From Muribaculaceae bacterium (GTDB lineage Bacteria > Bacteroidota > Bacteroidia > Bacteroidales > Muribaculaceae): 64,000 bases of DNA. Under the pieces are notes generated by a model. The model ran no database searches. It saw only the letters and a program-made list of their open reading frames with translations, and had not been told where the DNA came from. Below are positions 33,703 to 41,845 of the stretch, in pieces (within the stretch, counting starts at the first letter, position 1; every line of letters begins with the position of its first letter). The stretch covers positions 1-64,000 of the forward strand of contig JAFZSO010000014.1 of NCBI GenBank assembly GCA_017619355.1. Reading direction: 5' to 3'. Position numbers and translations under genes: made by a program.

Positions 33703-34425
33703 TCAGTCCTCGTCGGTGATGGGGAGGGCCTTTAGCGAGCCCAGTTGACGCAGTTTGATGCTCGATGGAGTACCTTTGTAATGCACTTTCCCTGAACCAG
33801 TTCCCTTGAGCACAAGCGGTCCGCCTGTGCTGTTGCAGTAGATGTGCCCTGTGCCCACAATGGAGCAGTTGATGCTGTGCGCCTCGAGGTTGCGTGCCTC
33901 AATCACCCCCTTGCCCACATTCTTGCACTCAAGTTTCTCGCAAGTGCCGCTTACGGTGATATTGCCCTTGCCGGTGAGTATGTTCAGGCTTGCCTCTTCG
34001 GCATCAAGTCCGTTGACGGTGATTGAGCCGTTGTCGAAGGTCTTGGCGGTGAACTTGCTCACGGGGCGCAGTTGCCTGATGTTCACATCCCCTTTTCCTT
34101 CGTTAGTCACCTGCAGCAGTTCGGTGGAGTAGAGTGTGATGACCGGCAACTTGCTGTTCTTGAGGTTATCGTCGCTCAATCGCAGGGTGAGTTTCCCTTT
34201 TGTGCTATTGGAGAGGACGATGGCATGTGCCAGGTCGGGGTTTGTCGTGAACACGGCATAGCCTGCCGAGTCGGTCGAGAAGAGGTATTCCACGCTCAGG
34301 TTGTCGGTTACGCTCAGTTCGCAGAAGTTGCCCACTTCTATCTTGTATTCCTTTTCTTGCGCCTGCGCAGCTGAGGTGATGCACAGGGCGGCGATGATGG
34401 CGAGTGTAGTGTTGAGGCGGTTCAT
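33703..34425 (-). CDS. Head-GIN (DUF2807) secreted protein
   Basis: A 240-residue exported protein of the DUF2807 family. From the ATG at 34425 it begins MNRLNTTLAIIAALCITSAAQAQ, a classical signal peptide with cleavage after AQA. The mature part is a beta-helix-like series with GKGDVNI, DNGSITVNGL, GKGNITVSG, GKGVIEARNL, GTGHIYC and GSGKVHYKG, the same pattern as the protein at 14644. It starts 13 bp after the dus stop codon and is probably in its operon. Its function is undefined. Unlike the 14644 gene, it has no repeat tract or ECF motif upstream. Confidence 0.82.
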   Translation of the reverse strand: MNRLNTTLAIIAALCITSAAQAQEKEYKIEVGNFCELSVTDNLSVEYLFSTDSAGYAVFTTNPDLAHAIVLSNSTKGKLTLRLSDDNLKNSKLPVITLYSTELLQVTNEGKGDVNIRQLRPVSKFTAKTFDNGSITVNGLDAEEASLNILTGKGNITVSGTCEKLECKNVGKGVIEARNLEAHSINCSIVGTGHIYCNSTGGPLVLKGTGSGKVHYKGTPSSIKLRQLGSLKALPITDED

Positions 34426-34438
34426 AATGCTTTGGGTG

Positions 34439-35428
34439 TTAGGCTTGTTGTGGAAGATATTTTTGTTCAATGAGGTTGAGGATTTCGTTGAGTTCGTCGA
34501 AGGTCTTGGCGCGCAGCATGGCGATGCGGGTCTCCCTGAAGTTGTAGATGCCTTTGAACAGCGGCGTGGCGGCGAGGTGGCGGCGAATGTGCAGAATGCC
34601 GCGGTACTCGTCGATGCGGTTGATGCTCTCGTTGATCTGGCGGCGGATGAGTGCCATTTTCTCCTGAGGGGTGATGACGGGCATTTCGCCAGTGGTGAGA
34701 TAGTGCTTCATTTCCCTGAAAATCCAGGGCGCACCGATGGAGGCCCGACCCACCATGATGCCGTCAACGCCATAGCGGTCGTAGTACTCGGCAAGTTTCT
34801 GTGCCGAGGTGATGTCGCCGTTGCCAATGATGGGGATGGTCATGCGCGGGTTGTTCTTCACCTCGCCAATCAGGGTCCAGTCGGCCTCGCCTGTATAGAG
34901 TTGGGAGCGGGTACGGCCGTGAATGGTGAGTGCCTGTATGCCGCAGTCCTGCAGTTGCTCGGCGAGTTCCACAATGTGCTTGCTGTTGTGGTCCCAGCCC
35001 AGCCGTGTCTTGGCGGTGACGGGCACTTTCACGGCATTGACCACGGCCCGGGTGATGTTGAGCATGAGCGGAACATTGCGCAACAGTCCGGCACCGGCGC
35101 CTTTCGAGGCCACCTTTTTCACGGGGCAGCCAAAGTTCAGGTCAATCACATCGGGTTGAGCGGCTTCGGCCATCTTGGCGGCCTCCACCATAGGGTCGAT
35201 TTCCTTGCCGTAAATCTGGATGGCGGCGGGGCGTTCGGCGGGCGAGATGGTGAGTTTGCGCACGGTCGACTGGATGTTGCGTATGAGCGCATCGGCCGAG
35301 ACAAACTCAGTATAGACCATATCGGCCCCCTGTTCACGGCAAATCTGCCTGAACGAGAGGTCGGTGACGTCCTCCATGGGAGCGAGCATCACAGGCCGGT
35401 CACCTAAATCAATATTCCCTATCTTCAT
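34439..35428 (-). CDS. tRNA-dihydrouridine synthase
   Basis: A 329-residue flavoenzyme that reduces specific uridines to dihydrouridine in tRNA. Family motifs are clear: VMLAPMEDVTDLSFR at the N-terminus, DLNFGCPVKKV (with the catalytic Cys), VTAKTRLGWD, LTIHGRTRSQLYTG, IIGNGDI and GIMVGRASIGAPWIF. The subtype (DusB-like) is likely but not certain. ATG at 35428 is chosen because it matches the family start (MKIGNIDLGDRPVM) and lies just behind a promoter; upstream sequence is intergenic. Confidence 0.93.
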   Translation of the reverse strand: MKIGNIDLGDRPVMLAPMEDVTDLSFRQICREQGADMVYTEFVSADALIRNIQSTVRKLTISPAERPAAIQIYGKEIDPMVEAAKMAEAAQPDVIDLNFGCPVKKVASKGAGAGLLRNVPLMLNITRAVVNAVKVPVTAKTRLGWDHNSKHIVELAEQLQDCGIQALTIHGRTRSQLYTGEADWTLIGEVKNNPRMTIPIIGNGDITSAQKLAEYYDRYGVDGIMVGRASIGAPWIFREMKHYLTTGEMPVITPQEKMALIRRQINESINRIDEYRGILHIRRHLAATPLFKGIYNFRETRIAMLRAKTFDELNEILNLIEQKYLPQQA

Positions 35429-35442
35429 AATGGTTTGTGTTG

Positions 35443-35472
35443 CGAAATTAATGAAAAACTCCGAATTAACAA
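35443..35472 (-). promoter_or_regulatory. Promoter for the dus gene
   Basis: Minus-strand TTG (35472-35470) and TAATTTCG (35450-35443; one mismatch to TAnnTTTG), 19 bp apart, 14 bp before the ATG. Confidence 0.45.
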
Positions 35473-35525
35473 TGAACAAGGGGCAAAAAGGAGTAAAATG
35501 AGGTGTGGATATGGCTAATATGTAG

Positions 35526-35533
35526 TAACTTTG
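35526..35533 (+). promoter_or_regulatory. -7 box for the MATE exporter
   Basis: TAACTTTG at 35526-35533, only 10 bp before the ATG at 35544, implying a very short leader. No clear -33 element. Confidence 0.5.
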
Positions 35534-35543
35534 TGGGGTGAGC

Positions 35544-36860
35544 ATGAATCGTGAGATACTGAGGATAGCATTGCCGGCGATTATCGCCAATGTGACGGTG
35601 CCGCTGCTGGGCCTCGCCGACACGGCGATTGCGGGTCACCTGAGCAGCACTCAGGGGGCGGCCTACATTGGCGCCATCTCGGTGGGCGCGATGATGTTCA
35701 ACCTCATTTACTGGAACTTCGGATTCCTGCGCATGGGTACTTCGGGCATGACAGCCCAGGCCTACGGGGCGGGCGATGTGAATGAACAGGCTCGGCTGTT
35801 GCGCAGTTCGTGCGGACTGGCGTTACTCATCAGTATGGGTATCATTGCGTTGCAATGGCCGTTGCAATGGCTGGCACTGTGGGCGATAGGCCCGTCGGAG
35901 GGTGTGCGCGACCTGGCGCTGAGCTATTTCTACATAGGTGTTTGGGGTGCTCCGCCCATCTTCATCATGATGTCACTGAAGGGGTGGCTGCTGGGTATGC
36001 AGAATTCCACCTATCCCATGGCTATCTCGATAGGGGTGAATGTGCTCAACATTGTGGTTAGCGTGATTGCCGTGTATGTGCTGCACGTGGGGTTCAAGGG
36101 CATTGCCATCGGCACTGTGGTGGCCGAGTATGTGGGCCTGCTGATATCGGTGTGGGTGGTGTGGCGCAAGTATGGCGACATAGTGCGGCGCATCAAGTGG
36201 CGACGACTCTTCGACTTCACGGGCGCAGGCAAGTTTATGCGTGTGAATGCCGACATTTTTGTGCGCAGTTTTGTGCTGATGCTGGTCACGCTGTTCTTCA
36301 TCTCGGCAGGAGCACGTAGCGGCGACATGATACTGGCGGTGAACGCCCTGATGATGCAGTTGTTCACGCTCTACTCGCACTTCATCGACGGAGTGGCGTT
36401 TGCTGGCGAGGCACTGGTAGGCAAGTACTATGGTGCAGGCAATGTGCGACGCATGAACCTGTGTGTGCGGCGGTTGTTTGTGTGGGGCGGCGTGGTGATG
36501 CTGGTGTTTGCGGTAGCCTATGCGTTGTTTCCCGAGGGCATCTACTCGCTGCTCACGAGTGATGGCGGCGTGGTGCAAGCCGCCATGGACTATCGCTGGT
36601 GGTGCGTGGCTATACCGGTGGCAGGCATGGCCGCCTTTGTGTGGGATGGGGTGTATATAGGCCTGACAGCCTCGCGCGCTATGATGGTGGCTGTGCTGGT
36701 GGCGGGGGGCATCTTCTGGCTATCTTACTTTGTGTTGCCTGCCGATTGGGGCAATGACCGCCTGTGGCTAGCGTTCATACTATACTTGACCGTGCGTGGG
36801 GTGATACTCACCATGCGTTACCGCCGTTATGGGAAAGAAAAGTTGAAAAACTTGCAGTAA
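35544..36860 (+). CDS. MATE-family efflux transporter
   Basis: A 438-residue integral membrane protein of the MATE family, DinF-like subgroup, with about twelve helices. Typical pieces are ILRIALPAIIANVTVPLLGLADTAIAGHL in outline, FLRMGTSGMTAQAYGAGD in helix 2-3, and a second-half repeat (DGVAFAGEALVGKYYGAGN). Such proteins export cationic compounds or drugs by ion antiport; the substrate here is unknown. The first ATG after the promoter box is 35544; a GTG six bases earlier would lie almost on the promoter. It is divergent from dus. Confidence 0.92.
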   Translation: MNREILRIALPAIIANVTVPLLGLADTAIAGHLSSTQGAAYIGAISVGAMMFNLIYWNFGFLRMGTSGMTAQAYGAGDVNEQARLLRSSCGLALLISMGIIALQWPLQWLALWAIGPSEGVRDLALSYFYIGVWGAPPIFIMMSLKGWLLGMQNSTYPMAISIGVNVLNIVVSVIAVYVLHVGFKGIAIGTVVAEYVGLLISVWVVWRKYGDIVRRIKWRRLFDFTGAGKFMRVNADIFVRSFVLMLVTLFFISAGARSGDMILAVNALMMQLFTLYSHFIDGVAFAGEALVGKYYGAGNVRRMNLCVRRLFVWGGVVMLVFAVAYALFPEGIYSLLTSDGGVVQAAMDYRWWCVAIPVAGMAAFVWDGVYIGLTASRAMMVAVLVAGGIFWLSYFVLPADWGNDRLWLAFILYLTVRGVILTMRYRRYGKEKLKNLQ

Positions 36861-36886
36861 AAGTTTCAAAATTGTGCATTAATCGT

Positions 36887-36894
36887 TAAATTTG
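36887..36894 (+). promoter_or_regulatory. -7 box for the GYF_2-CD225 gene
   Basis: TAAATTTG at 36887-36894, 14 bp before the ATG at 36909. No convincing -33 element. Confidence 0.45.
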
Positions 36895-36908
36895 CAAAGT
36901 AAAACAAT

Positions 36909-37484
36909 ATGACTATGATACAGCGCATTTGGATAAACCAGAATGGAGTGCAGAGCGGTCCGTTCATGATGGAGGAATTGGCAGCCAAGGGTCCGTTGAG
37001 CCGCAACACCTATGTGTGGTTCAAGGGTATGGCCGACTGGCAAAGAATCGATGCGGTGCCCGAACTTGCCGCGATGATGCAGCCCCTCGAAGTCACCGAA
37101 GCAGAAGCTGCCACCGAAGCCACAGTTGCCGAGGCAGCCGCGTTGCCTCCCGATATGCCCCCTGTGCCTGAACTTGGCCCGCAGCCCCAATATGCTCAGC
37201 CACCGCAATACGCACACATGCCCCAGTATGCTCAGCAGCCTGCCATGGTGCCAAAGCGTCCGCCTCACAACCTGTTCTGGTCGGTGGTGGCAGTCATCTT
37301 CTGCTGTTCCATTCCGGCAATAGTGGCGATAGTGTATGGTGCGCTGGTGACATCGAAATACAATCAGGGTGACTATGCCAAGGCGCAGAAGTATAGCGAC
37401 ATCAGTGCCTGGTGGTGCATTGCCGCCATTGTGCTGGGTGTGATATCGCTGCCCATCAGCATTCTCATGACCATGATGCAATGA
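36909..37484 (+). CDS. GYF_2 - CD225/dispanin membrane protein
   Basis: A 191-residue protein. Residues 4-55 are a GYF_2 domain (RIWINQNGVQSGPFMMEEL, then YVWFKGMADWQRI). A Pro/Gln-rich linker with PQYAQ units follows. The C-terminal part is a CD225 (interferon-induced transmembrane, dispanin) domain with two helices: NLFWSVVAVIFCCSIPAIVAIVYGALV in outline, then the cytoplasmic KYNQGDYAKAQKYSDISAWW loop and the second helix. These are common in Bacteroidetes but not understood. The stop overlaps the ATG of the DUF2752 gene as ATGA, so the two are translated together. Confidence 0.88.
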   Translation: MTMIQRIWINQNGVQSGPFMMEELAAKGPLSRNTYVWFKGMADWQRIDAVPELAAMMQPLEVTEAEAATEATVAEAAALPPDMPPVPELGPQPQYAQPPQYAHMPQYAQQPAMVPKRPPHNLFWSVVAVIFCCSIPAIVAIVYGALVTSKYNQGDYAKAQKYSDISAWWCIAAIVLGVISLPISILMTMMQ

Positions 37485-37858
37485 ACAAGCGTCGTGCTCT
37501 AATCATTATTACGGCGGTGGTGGCAATAGTTGCCGCCATCGTTTATTTCTATTTCGACCCCTCGTCGTCGCGGCTGTTTCCTCGCTGCCTGTTTTTAGAA
37601 ACCACGGGAGTGAAATGCCCGGGATGCGGCAGTCAGCGTGCGGTGCATGCCCTGCTCCATGGGCAAGTGGGTGCGGCGTGGCACTACAATGCCATGCTGG
37701 TGGTAGGCATTCCGTTGATAGTCTTTTACCTGTTGGTGAGCGTGATGCAAGAGCGGTGGCAGCGGCTCTACCGTGTGCTGTTCTCACGCGTGGTGCTCCT
37801 GTCGCTGGTGGGCTTGATTTTGCTTTGGTGGGTGCTGCGCAATGTGATTGATATGTGA
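37481..37858 (+). CDS. DUF2752 membrane protein
   Basis: A 125-residue membrane protein of the DUF2752 family with three helices (about 6-24, 64-84 and 98-117). The family hallmark is the short loop TGVKCPGCGSQRAVHALLHG between the first and second helices, with a Cys pair. Function is unknown. Its ATG overlaps the stop of the GYF_2-CD225 gene by 4 bp (ATGA), a pairing often seen in this phylum. Confidence 0.88.
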   Translation: MNKRRALIIITAVVAIVAAIVYFYFDPSSSRLFPRCLFLETTGVKCPGCGSQRAVHALLHGQVGAAWHYNAMLVVGIPLIVFYLLVSVMQERWQRLYRVLFSRVVLLSLVGLILLWWVLRNVIDM

Positions 37859-37926
37859 ATGGTTATGGCATCGTGCGGTTAATAGATGACGAATCTTTGA
37901 AGGAAAGGAAAAATTTATTTCTCTTT

Positions 37927-37961
37927 TTTGAATGAAATTCAAAACTAATTCCCTATCTTTG
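37927..37961 (+). promoter_or_regulatory. Promoter for the secreted dockerin protein
   Basis: TTTG at 37927-37930 and TATCTTTG at 37954-37961, 23 bp apart, leaving a 75-bp AT-rich leader before the ATG at 38037. Confidence 0.55.
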
Positions 37962-38036
37962 TAAATTGAATGAAAAGCATCTTTTTCGAATGACTTTTTA
38001 TATTTATTTTATTAACCAACATAAACTATTAACAAC

Positions 38037-40589
38037 ATGAGAAAATTTTTATCTCTTTTCACAATGTGTCTTATGGCAGTGGCTGCGCTTCATGCCGAGA
38101 CCTACGTGATGGCCGATCAAAGTGGTTTGCCCGATGGATCTAGTGAATCATGCACTATGACATTAGGCACTATCACAATGACCCTTGATAAGGCTGGCGC
38201 CTCGAATAATCCTACCTACAATGCCACAGGTAAGGACGTGCGCGTTTATGCTAAGGGTACTGTTACAATCACAAGCACTGGAAGTGCGTTAACCCAGATT
38301 GTGTTCAATCTTTCGGCTCAAGGCAAGAAGCGCCTTGCTCCCATTACGGCCAACACTGGCAATGTTGCAACTCAAGCACTTGGCGACGAGACAGTGACCT
38401 GGACAGGTAGCGCCAACAGTGTTACCTTCACGGTGGGCGAAAAGGCCAACTATGGTTCTGACGGTGAAACCAAAGCAGGCCAGTTGTGCTTCCTGTCGCT
38501 CGACATCACGGGTGGCTCTGGCGGCGAAGTTACCGTGAGCGCCCCCACATTCACCCCTGCAGCTGGTACCTACTACACTCCCATTGATGTGACCATCAAG
38601 AGTGGCACAAGTGGCGCCAGCATTTATTACACGCTCGACGGCAGCGAACCCACTACCAGTTCTACTGCTTATAGCAATCCCGTCCACATCACCGCTACCA
38701 CCACTATCAAGGCTATTGCCGCAGCCGATGGTAAGGTGAGCTCGGTGTCAACTGCCGAGTATGTGATGAGCAATGCCACCAGCGTGGCAAACATCGCCGC
38801 CTATCAGGATGTGGCCGATGGCACAATGGTGAGCTTTGCCAATCCTGTGATGGTTGAAGGTCACAATGGCAAGAGCCTCTATGTGAAGGATGACAGCGGC
38901 TATGCGCTGTTCTACGGAACTATCACTCAGAAGTATAAAACTGGCGACGTGATTCCCGCTGGTTTTGTGGGCAACAAGACTACCTATGCAGGCGAACCTG
39001 AACTGGAAATCAACGACAACGGCAACTTCCAGGCTCCTACCAGCACAGCTACTGTGAATCCTGAAACCATTCAGGTGAGTGACATTGATGATGCCGCCAT
39101 GTTTGCACACTATGTGTATATTGCTGGAGCACAACTGAATCCCAAGACCTATGTTATCAAGGACAACAGCGGTGAAGCTACCTATTACACAGGCATGGGC
39201 GCATCGACTGCCGACTCTACCAAGACTTACAATGTGTGGGGCGTGATTGGCTCGCGTGTGGTTAACAACGAAACCATCTATCGCCTGCTTCCCATGAAGA
39301 TTGAGGATGTGAATAGTGGCGGCGGTGGCGAAGGCATCCAGAACATTGCCGAGATGGTGGCTCTTGATAAAGGAACATCGTTCACCTTTGGTGGTGAAGT
39401 GGTAGTTACTTACCGCGACGCTAATGACAAGCGCTACCTCTACATCAAGGACGCTACAGGTTCTGCCCTTATCTACGGCAGCGACTTTGAGTTCAACCAG
39501 GGTGATGTGCTTGCCAGCGGATGGCAAGGCACCATGGACAACTACAATGGCCTTATCGAGGTGAAAAATGTTACCGGTCTTACGGCTACTGGCCAAACTC
39601 AGACTGTGACCCCCGTAGAGAAGACTGTAGCCGACATCGTTGCTGCTAACCAGAACATCTACTGCGTCATCAAAGGTGTGAAGATTACCGGTGTGAATGG
39701 CCGTAACTTCAGCATTGGTGGTGCAGCTGGTTACAATACCTTCTATAATACTGTGATTCTACCTACCGATGAGACAGTGGACTTTGATGTTGAAGGTATC
39801 ATTTCGGTGAACAAGAACAACCCGCAGTTCATTCCCACTCGTTTCATTGGCGACATCTCGTTGCCTGAGGTGGGAACCATTAACGAACTCTATGCGCTGA
39901 ACAGTGGTGTGACTGCCAAGATTACTGGTGACCTCATTGCTCTGTATCAGAATGGTAACAACCTCTATGTGAAGGATACAGAAGACACTTACTCGCTTGT
40001 TTATGGTTATCTTGAGAACACCTTCGAGAATGGTAACATCATTCGCGATGCTGAAGCTTACTGGACTACTTATCAGGATGCTAAGCAGCTTATTCCGGTG
40101 GGCAGCACCTTCGTGAAGGCTGAAGATGGCACTACGGTTGATCCCGAAGAGATTGCTCTGGAAGAGATTTCTCAGGAGAATGTACACATGTATGTCTGGA
40201 TCAAGGGCGCTACCTTGGTAGAAGACTCGACCAACTACTACACCATCAACGACGGAACGCTCGACATGACACTGTTCAACAAGTTCAACAAGACTGTGAC
40301 CATGCCCGAGACACTTGAAGGCAAGACCTTCGACGTGAAAGCATTCGTGTCGCTCTATAAGGGTGCTTTGCAGCTCTATCCTGTGGAAGTGAAGGATCCT
40401 AACGCTCTGCTGAAGGGTGACGTGAACCGCGATGGCAAGGTGAACGTGTCTGATGTGACGGCTCTCATTAACATGATTTTGGGCGTCATAGAGAAGGATG
40501 AAGAATCGGCCGATGTGAACAAAGATGGCAAGATTAATGTATCTGATGTGACGGCCCTCATCAATATCATCCTGGGCGTCATCAGTTAA
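38037..40589 (+). CDS. Secreted multidomain protein with C-terminal dockerin
   Basis: An 850-residue secreted protein. A signal peptide (cleavage near LHAE, residue 20) precedes a beta-rich domain. Residues about 173-240 are a chitobiase/beta-hexosaminidase C-terminal-like domain (GTYYTPIDVTIKS, SIYYTLDGSEPTTSS). At least three related OB-fold-like modules follow, marked by SLYVKDDSGYALFYG (near 281), YLYIKDATGSALIYG (near 468) and LYVKDTEDTYSLVYG (near 642). The last 60 residues are two dockerin type I repeats (DVNRDGKVNVSDVTALINMIL and DVNKDGKINVSDVTALINIIL in outline). No catalytic domain is seen, so a surface binding or scaffold role is more likely than an enzyme. Confidence 0.82.
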   Translation: MRKFLSLFTMCLMAVAALHAETYVMADQSGLPDGSSESCTMTLGTITMTLDKAGASNNPTYNATGKDVRVYAKGTVTITSTGSALTQIVFNLSAQGKKRLAPITANTGNVATQALGDETVTWTGSANSVTFTVGEKANYGSDGETKAGQLCFLSLDITGGSGGEVTVSAPTFTPAAGTYYTPIDVTIKSGTSGASIYYTLDGSEPTTSSTAYSNPVHITATTTIKAIAAADGKVSSVSTAEYVMSNATSVANIAAYQDVADGTMVSFANPVMVEGHNGKSLYVKDDSGYALFYGTITQKYKTGDVIPAGFVGNKTTYAGEPELEINDNGNFQAPTSTATVNPETIQVSDIDDAAMFAHYVYIAGAQLNPKTYVIKDNSGEATYYTGMGASTADSTKTYNVWGVIGSRVVNNETIYRLLPMKIEDVNSGGGGEGIQNIAEMVALDKGTSFTFGGEVVVTYRDANDKRYLYIKDATGSALIYGSDFEFNQGDVLASGWQGTMDNYNGLIEVKNVTGLTATGQTQTVTPVEKTVADIVAANQNIYCVIKGVKITGVNGRNFSIGGAAGYNTFYNTVILPTDETVDFDVEGIISVNKNNPQFIPTRFIGDISLPEVGTINELYALNSGVTAKITGDLIALYQNGNNLYVKDTEDTYSLVYGYLENTFENGNIIRDAEAYWTTYQDAKQLIPVGSTFVKAEDGTTVDPEEIALEEISQENVHMYVWIKGATLVEDSTNYYTINDGTLDMTLFNKFNKTVTMPETLEGKTFDVKAFVSLYKGALQLYPVEVKDPNALLKGDVNRDGKVNVSDVTALINMILGVIEKDEESADVNKDGKINVSDVTALINIILGVIS

Positions 40590-40642
40590 AACCAGAGACC
40601 TGACAACGACTCGAGTAGTAACCTCGAATTGTTGAAATTTGC

Positions 40643-40687
40643 AAAGGTGGCACTATCATTGGCCATAATGAGGTGCCACCTTTTTTT
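40643..40687 (+). terminator. Terminator after the dockerin gene
   Basis: Stem AAAGGTGGCAC/GTGCCACCTTT (40643-40653 and 40673-40683) with a 19-nt loop, followed by TTTT. It starts 54 bp after the stop. Confidence 0.8.
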
Positions 40688-40725
40688 AATAATCCAAGTC
40701 ATCAAACAATAGACTGTAGTTTTTT

Positions 40726-41826
40726 ATGAAATCAATGTCGCTTCTTACCCGGTCTCAGGGTGAGGCCATGAAAGGTTTTGCTATCTTATGCATTATGATG
40801 CATAATTTCAGTCATTTCCTTACTCGTAATGTTCAGGAAAATGAATATTGGTTTAATGAGGAAAATGGGCGCAATATGTGGGAGTTTCTGTCTAATCTTA
40901 CACTCTCTTCGTCTGTTGTTTTACCCATTTATCTGTTCACCTTCATGGGAATAGGGGTGCATGTGTTCACCTTTATGAGTGGTTATGGCTTGGTCAAGAA
41001 ATATGAGTCGCCCGAAATGCCGCAGATAAGCGCATGGCGTTTTGTGCGTTATCGTTACCTGAAGTTGCTTAGGCTCATGCTTGGAGGTTACTTGTTGTGC
41101 ATGCTTGTTTGGTGGTTGATTCATAATGAATTATTGACCAATCCTTTGAGTATAGTGGCACAGTTGACGATGACCATTAATTTGTTGCCAAATCCTAATA
41201 TTAACATTGTGCCTGGCCCTTATTGGTTCCTGGGCATGATCATGGAGATGTATGTGATATACAGGTTGTTGCTTTATCGAAAGCCTGGTGGCACAATGTG
41301 GCAACGCAACTGGCCAACAGTGGCGATGATAGTGTTGGCGCTCCTTGTTGAAGCGCTGTGTAATCCCACGAGCGATCTGCTGGTATATTTGCGTTACAAT
41401 TGCGTCTATGGAGCATTGCCCTTCGGGCTCGGTGTGATGGCAGCGCGTGCCGATTGGAGCCGGTTGCATGTTTCCCGTTGGCTCTACTGGTTGTTGCTGC
41501 CTGTGCTGTTGGTGCTGATGTTTGTAGCAAACTACAGCTTCTGGTTGTGGATGTTTATACCGGTCTTTGCTATCATGTTTGTGTTGATAATCGTGCGCCT
41601 CTCATCGTTGCGGCTGGAGAAGGTCTTGGCATGGGTGGGCGCATTGTCTGCTATGCTCTTCATCGTGCATCCTGCAGTTCGAGAGTGCTTCCTGGGGCTT
41701 GCTCGCAATAGCGGAACATCAATCTGGTTGCGCTATGCTTACATAGCGGTTTACTTCCTGTTGTCCTTTATTTTGGCGATGGGTTACAGGCGTTTCCTGA
41801 AGCTGTTGCCATCTCCGAAATTGTGA
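40726..41826 (+). CDS. Acyltransferase-3 family membrane protein
   Basis: A 366-residue integral membrane protein of the acyltransferase-3 family, with about ten helices. It has the N-terminal region with the active-site His candidate (ILCIMMHNFSHFLTRN), the FVRYRYLKLLR segment after helix 2, PGPYWFLGMIMEMYVIY, and a late IVHPAV segment. Family members acetylate or otherwise acylate cell-surface glycans. It is a single gene between a terminator and a convergent gene; the glycan it acts on is unknown. Confidence 0.85.
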   Translation: MKSMSLLTRSQGEAMKGFAILCIMMHNFSHFLTRNVQENEYWFNEENGRNMWEFLSNLTLSSSVVLPIYLFTFMGIGVHVFTFMSGYGLVKKYESPEMPQISAWRFVRYRYLKLLRLMLGGYLLCMLVWWLIHNELLTNPLSIVAQLTMTINLLPNPNINIVPGPYWFLGMIMEMYVIYRLLLYRKPGGTMWQRNWPTVAMIVLALLVEALCNPTSDLLVYLRYNCVYGALPFGLGVMAARADWSRLHVSRWLYWLLLPVLLVLMFVANYSFWLWMFIPVFAIMFVLIIVRLSSLRLEKVLAWVGALSAMLFIVHPAVRECFLGLARNSGTSIWLRYAYIAVYFLLSFILAMGYRRFLKLLPSPKL

Positions 41827-41845
41827 TAAGTTTCCCTCAACCCAA

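Noticed and set aside
34301-35407. Open frame of 368 codons on the plus strand
   Set aside because: It is antisense to the dus gene, which carries all family motifs.
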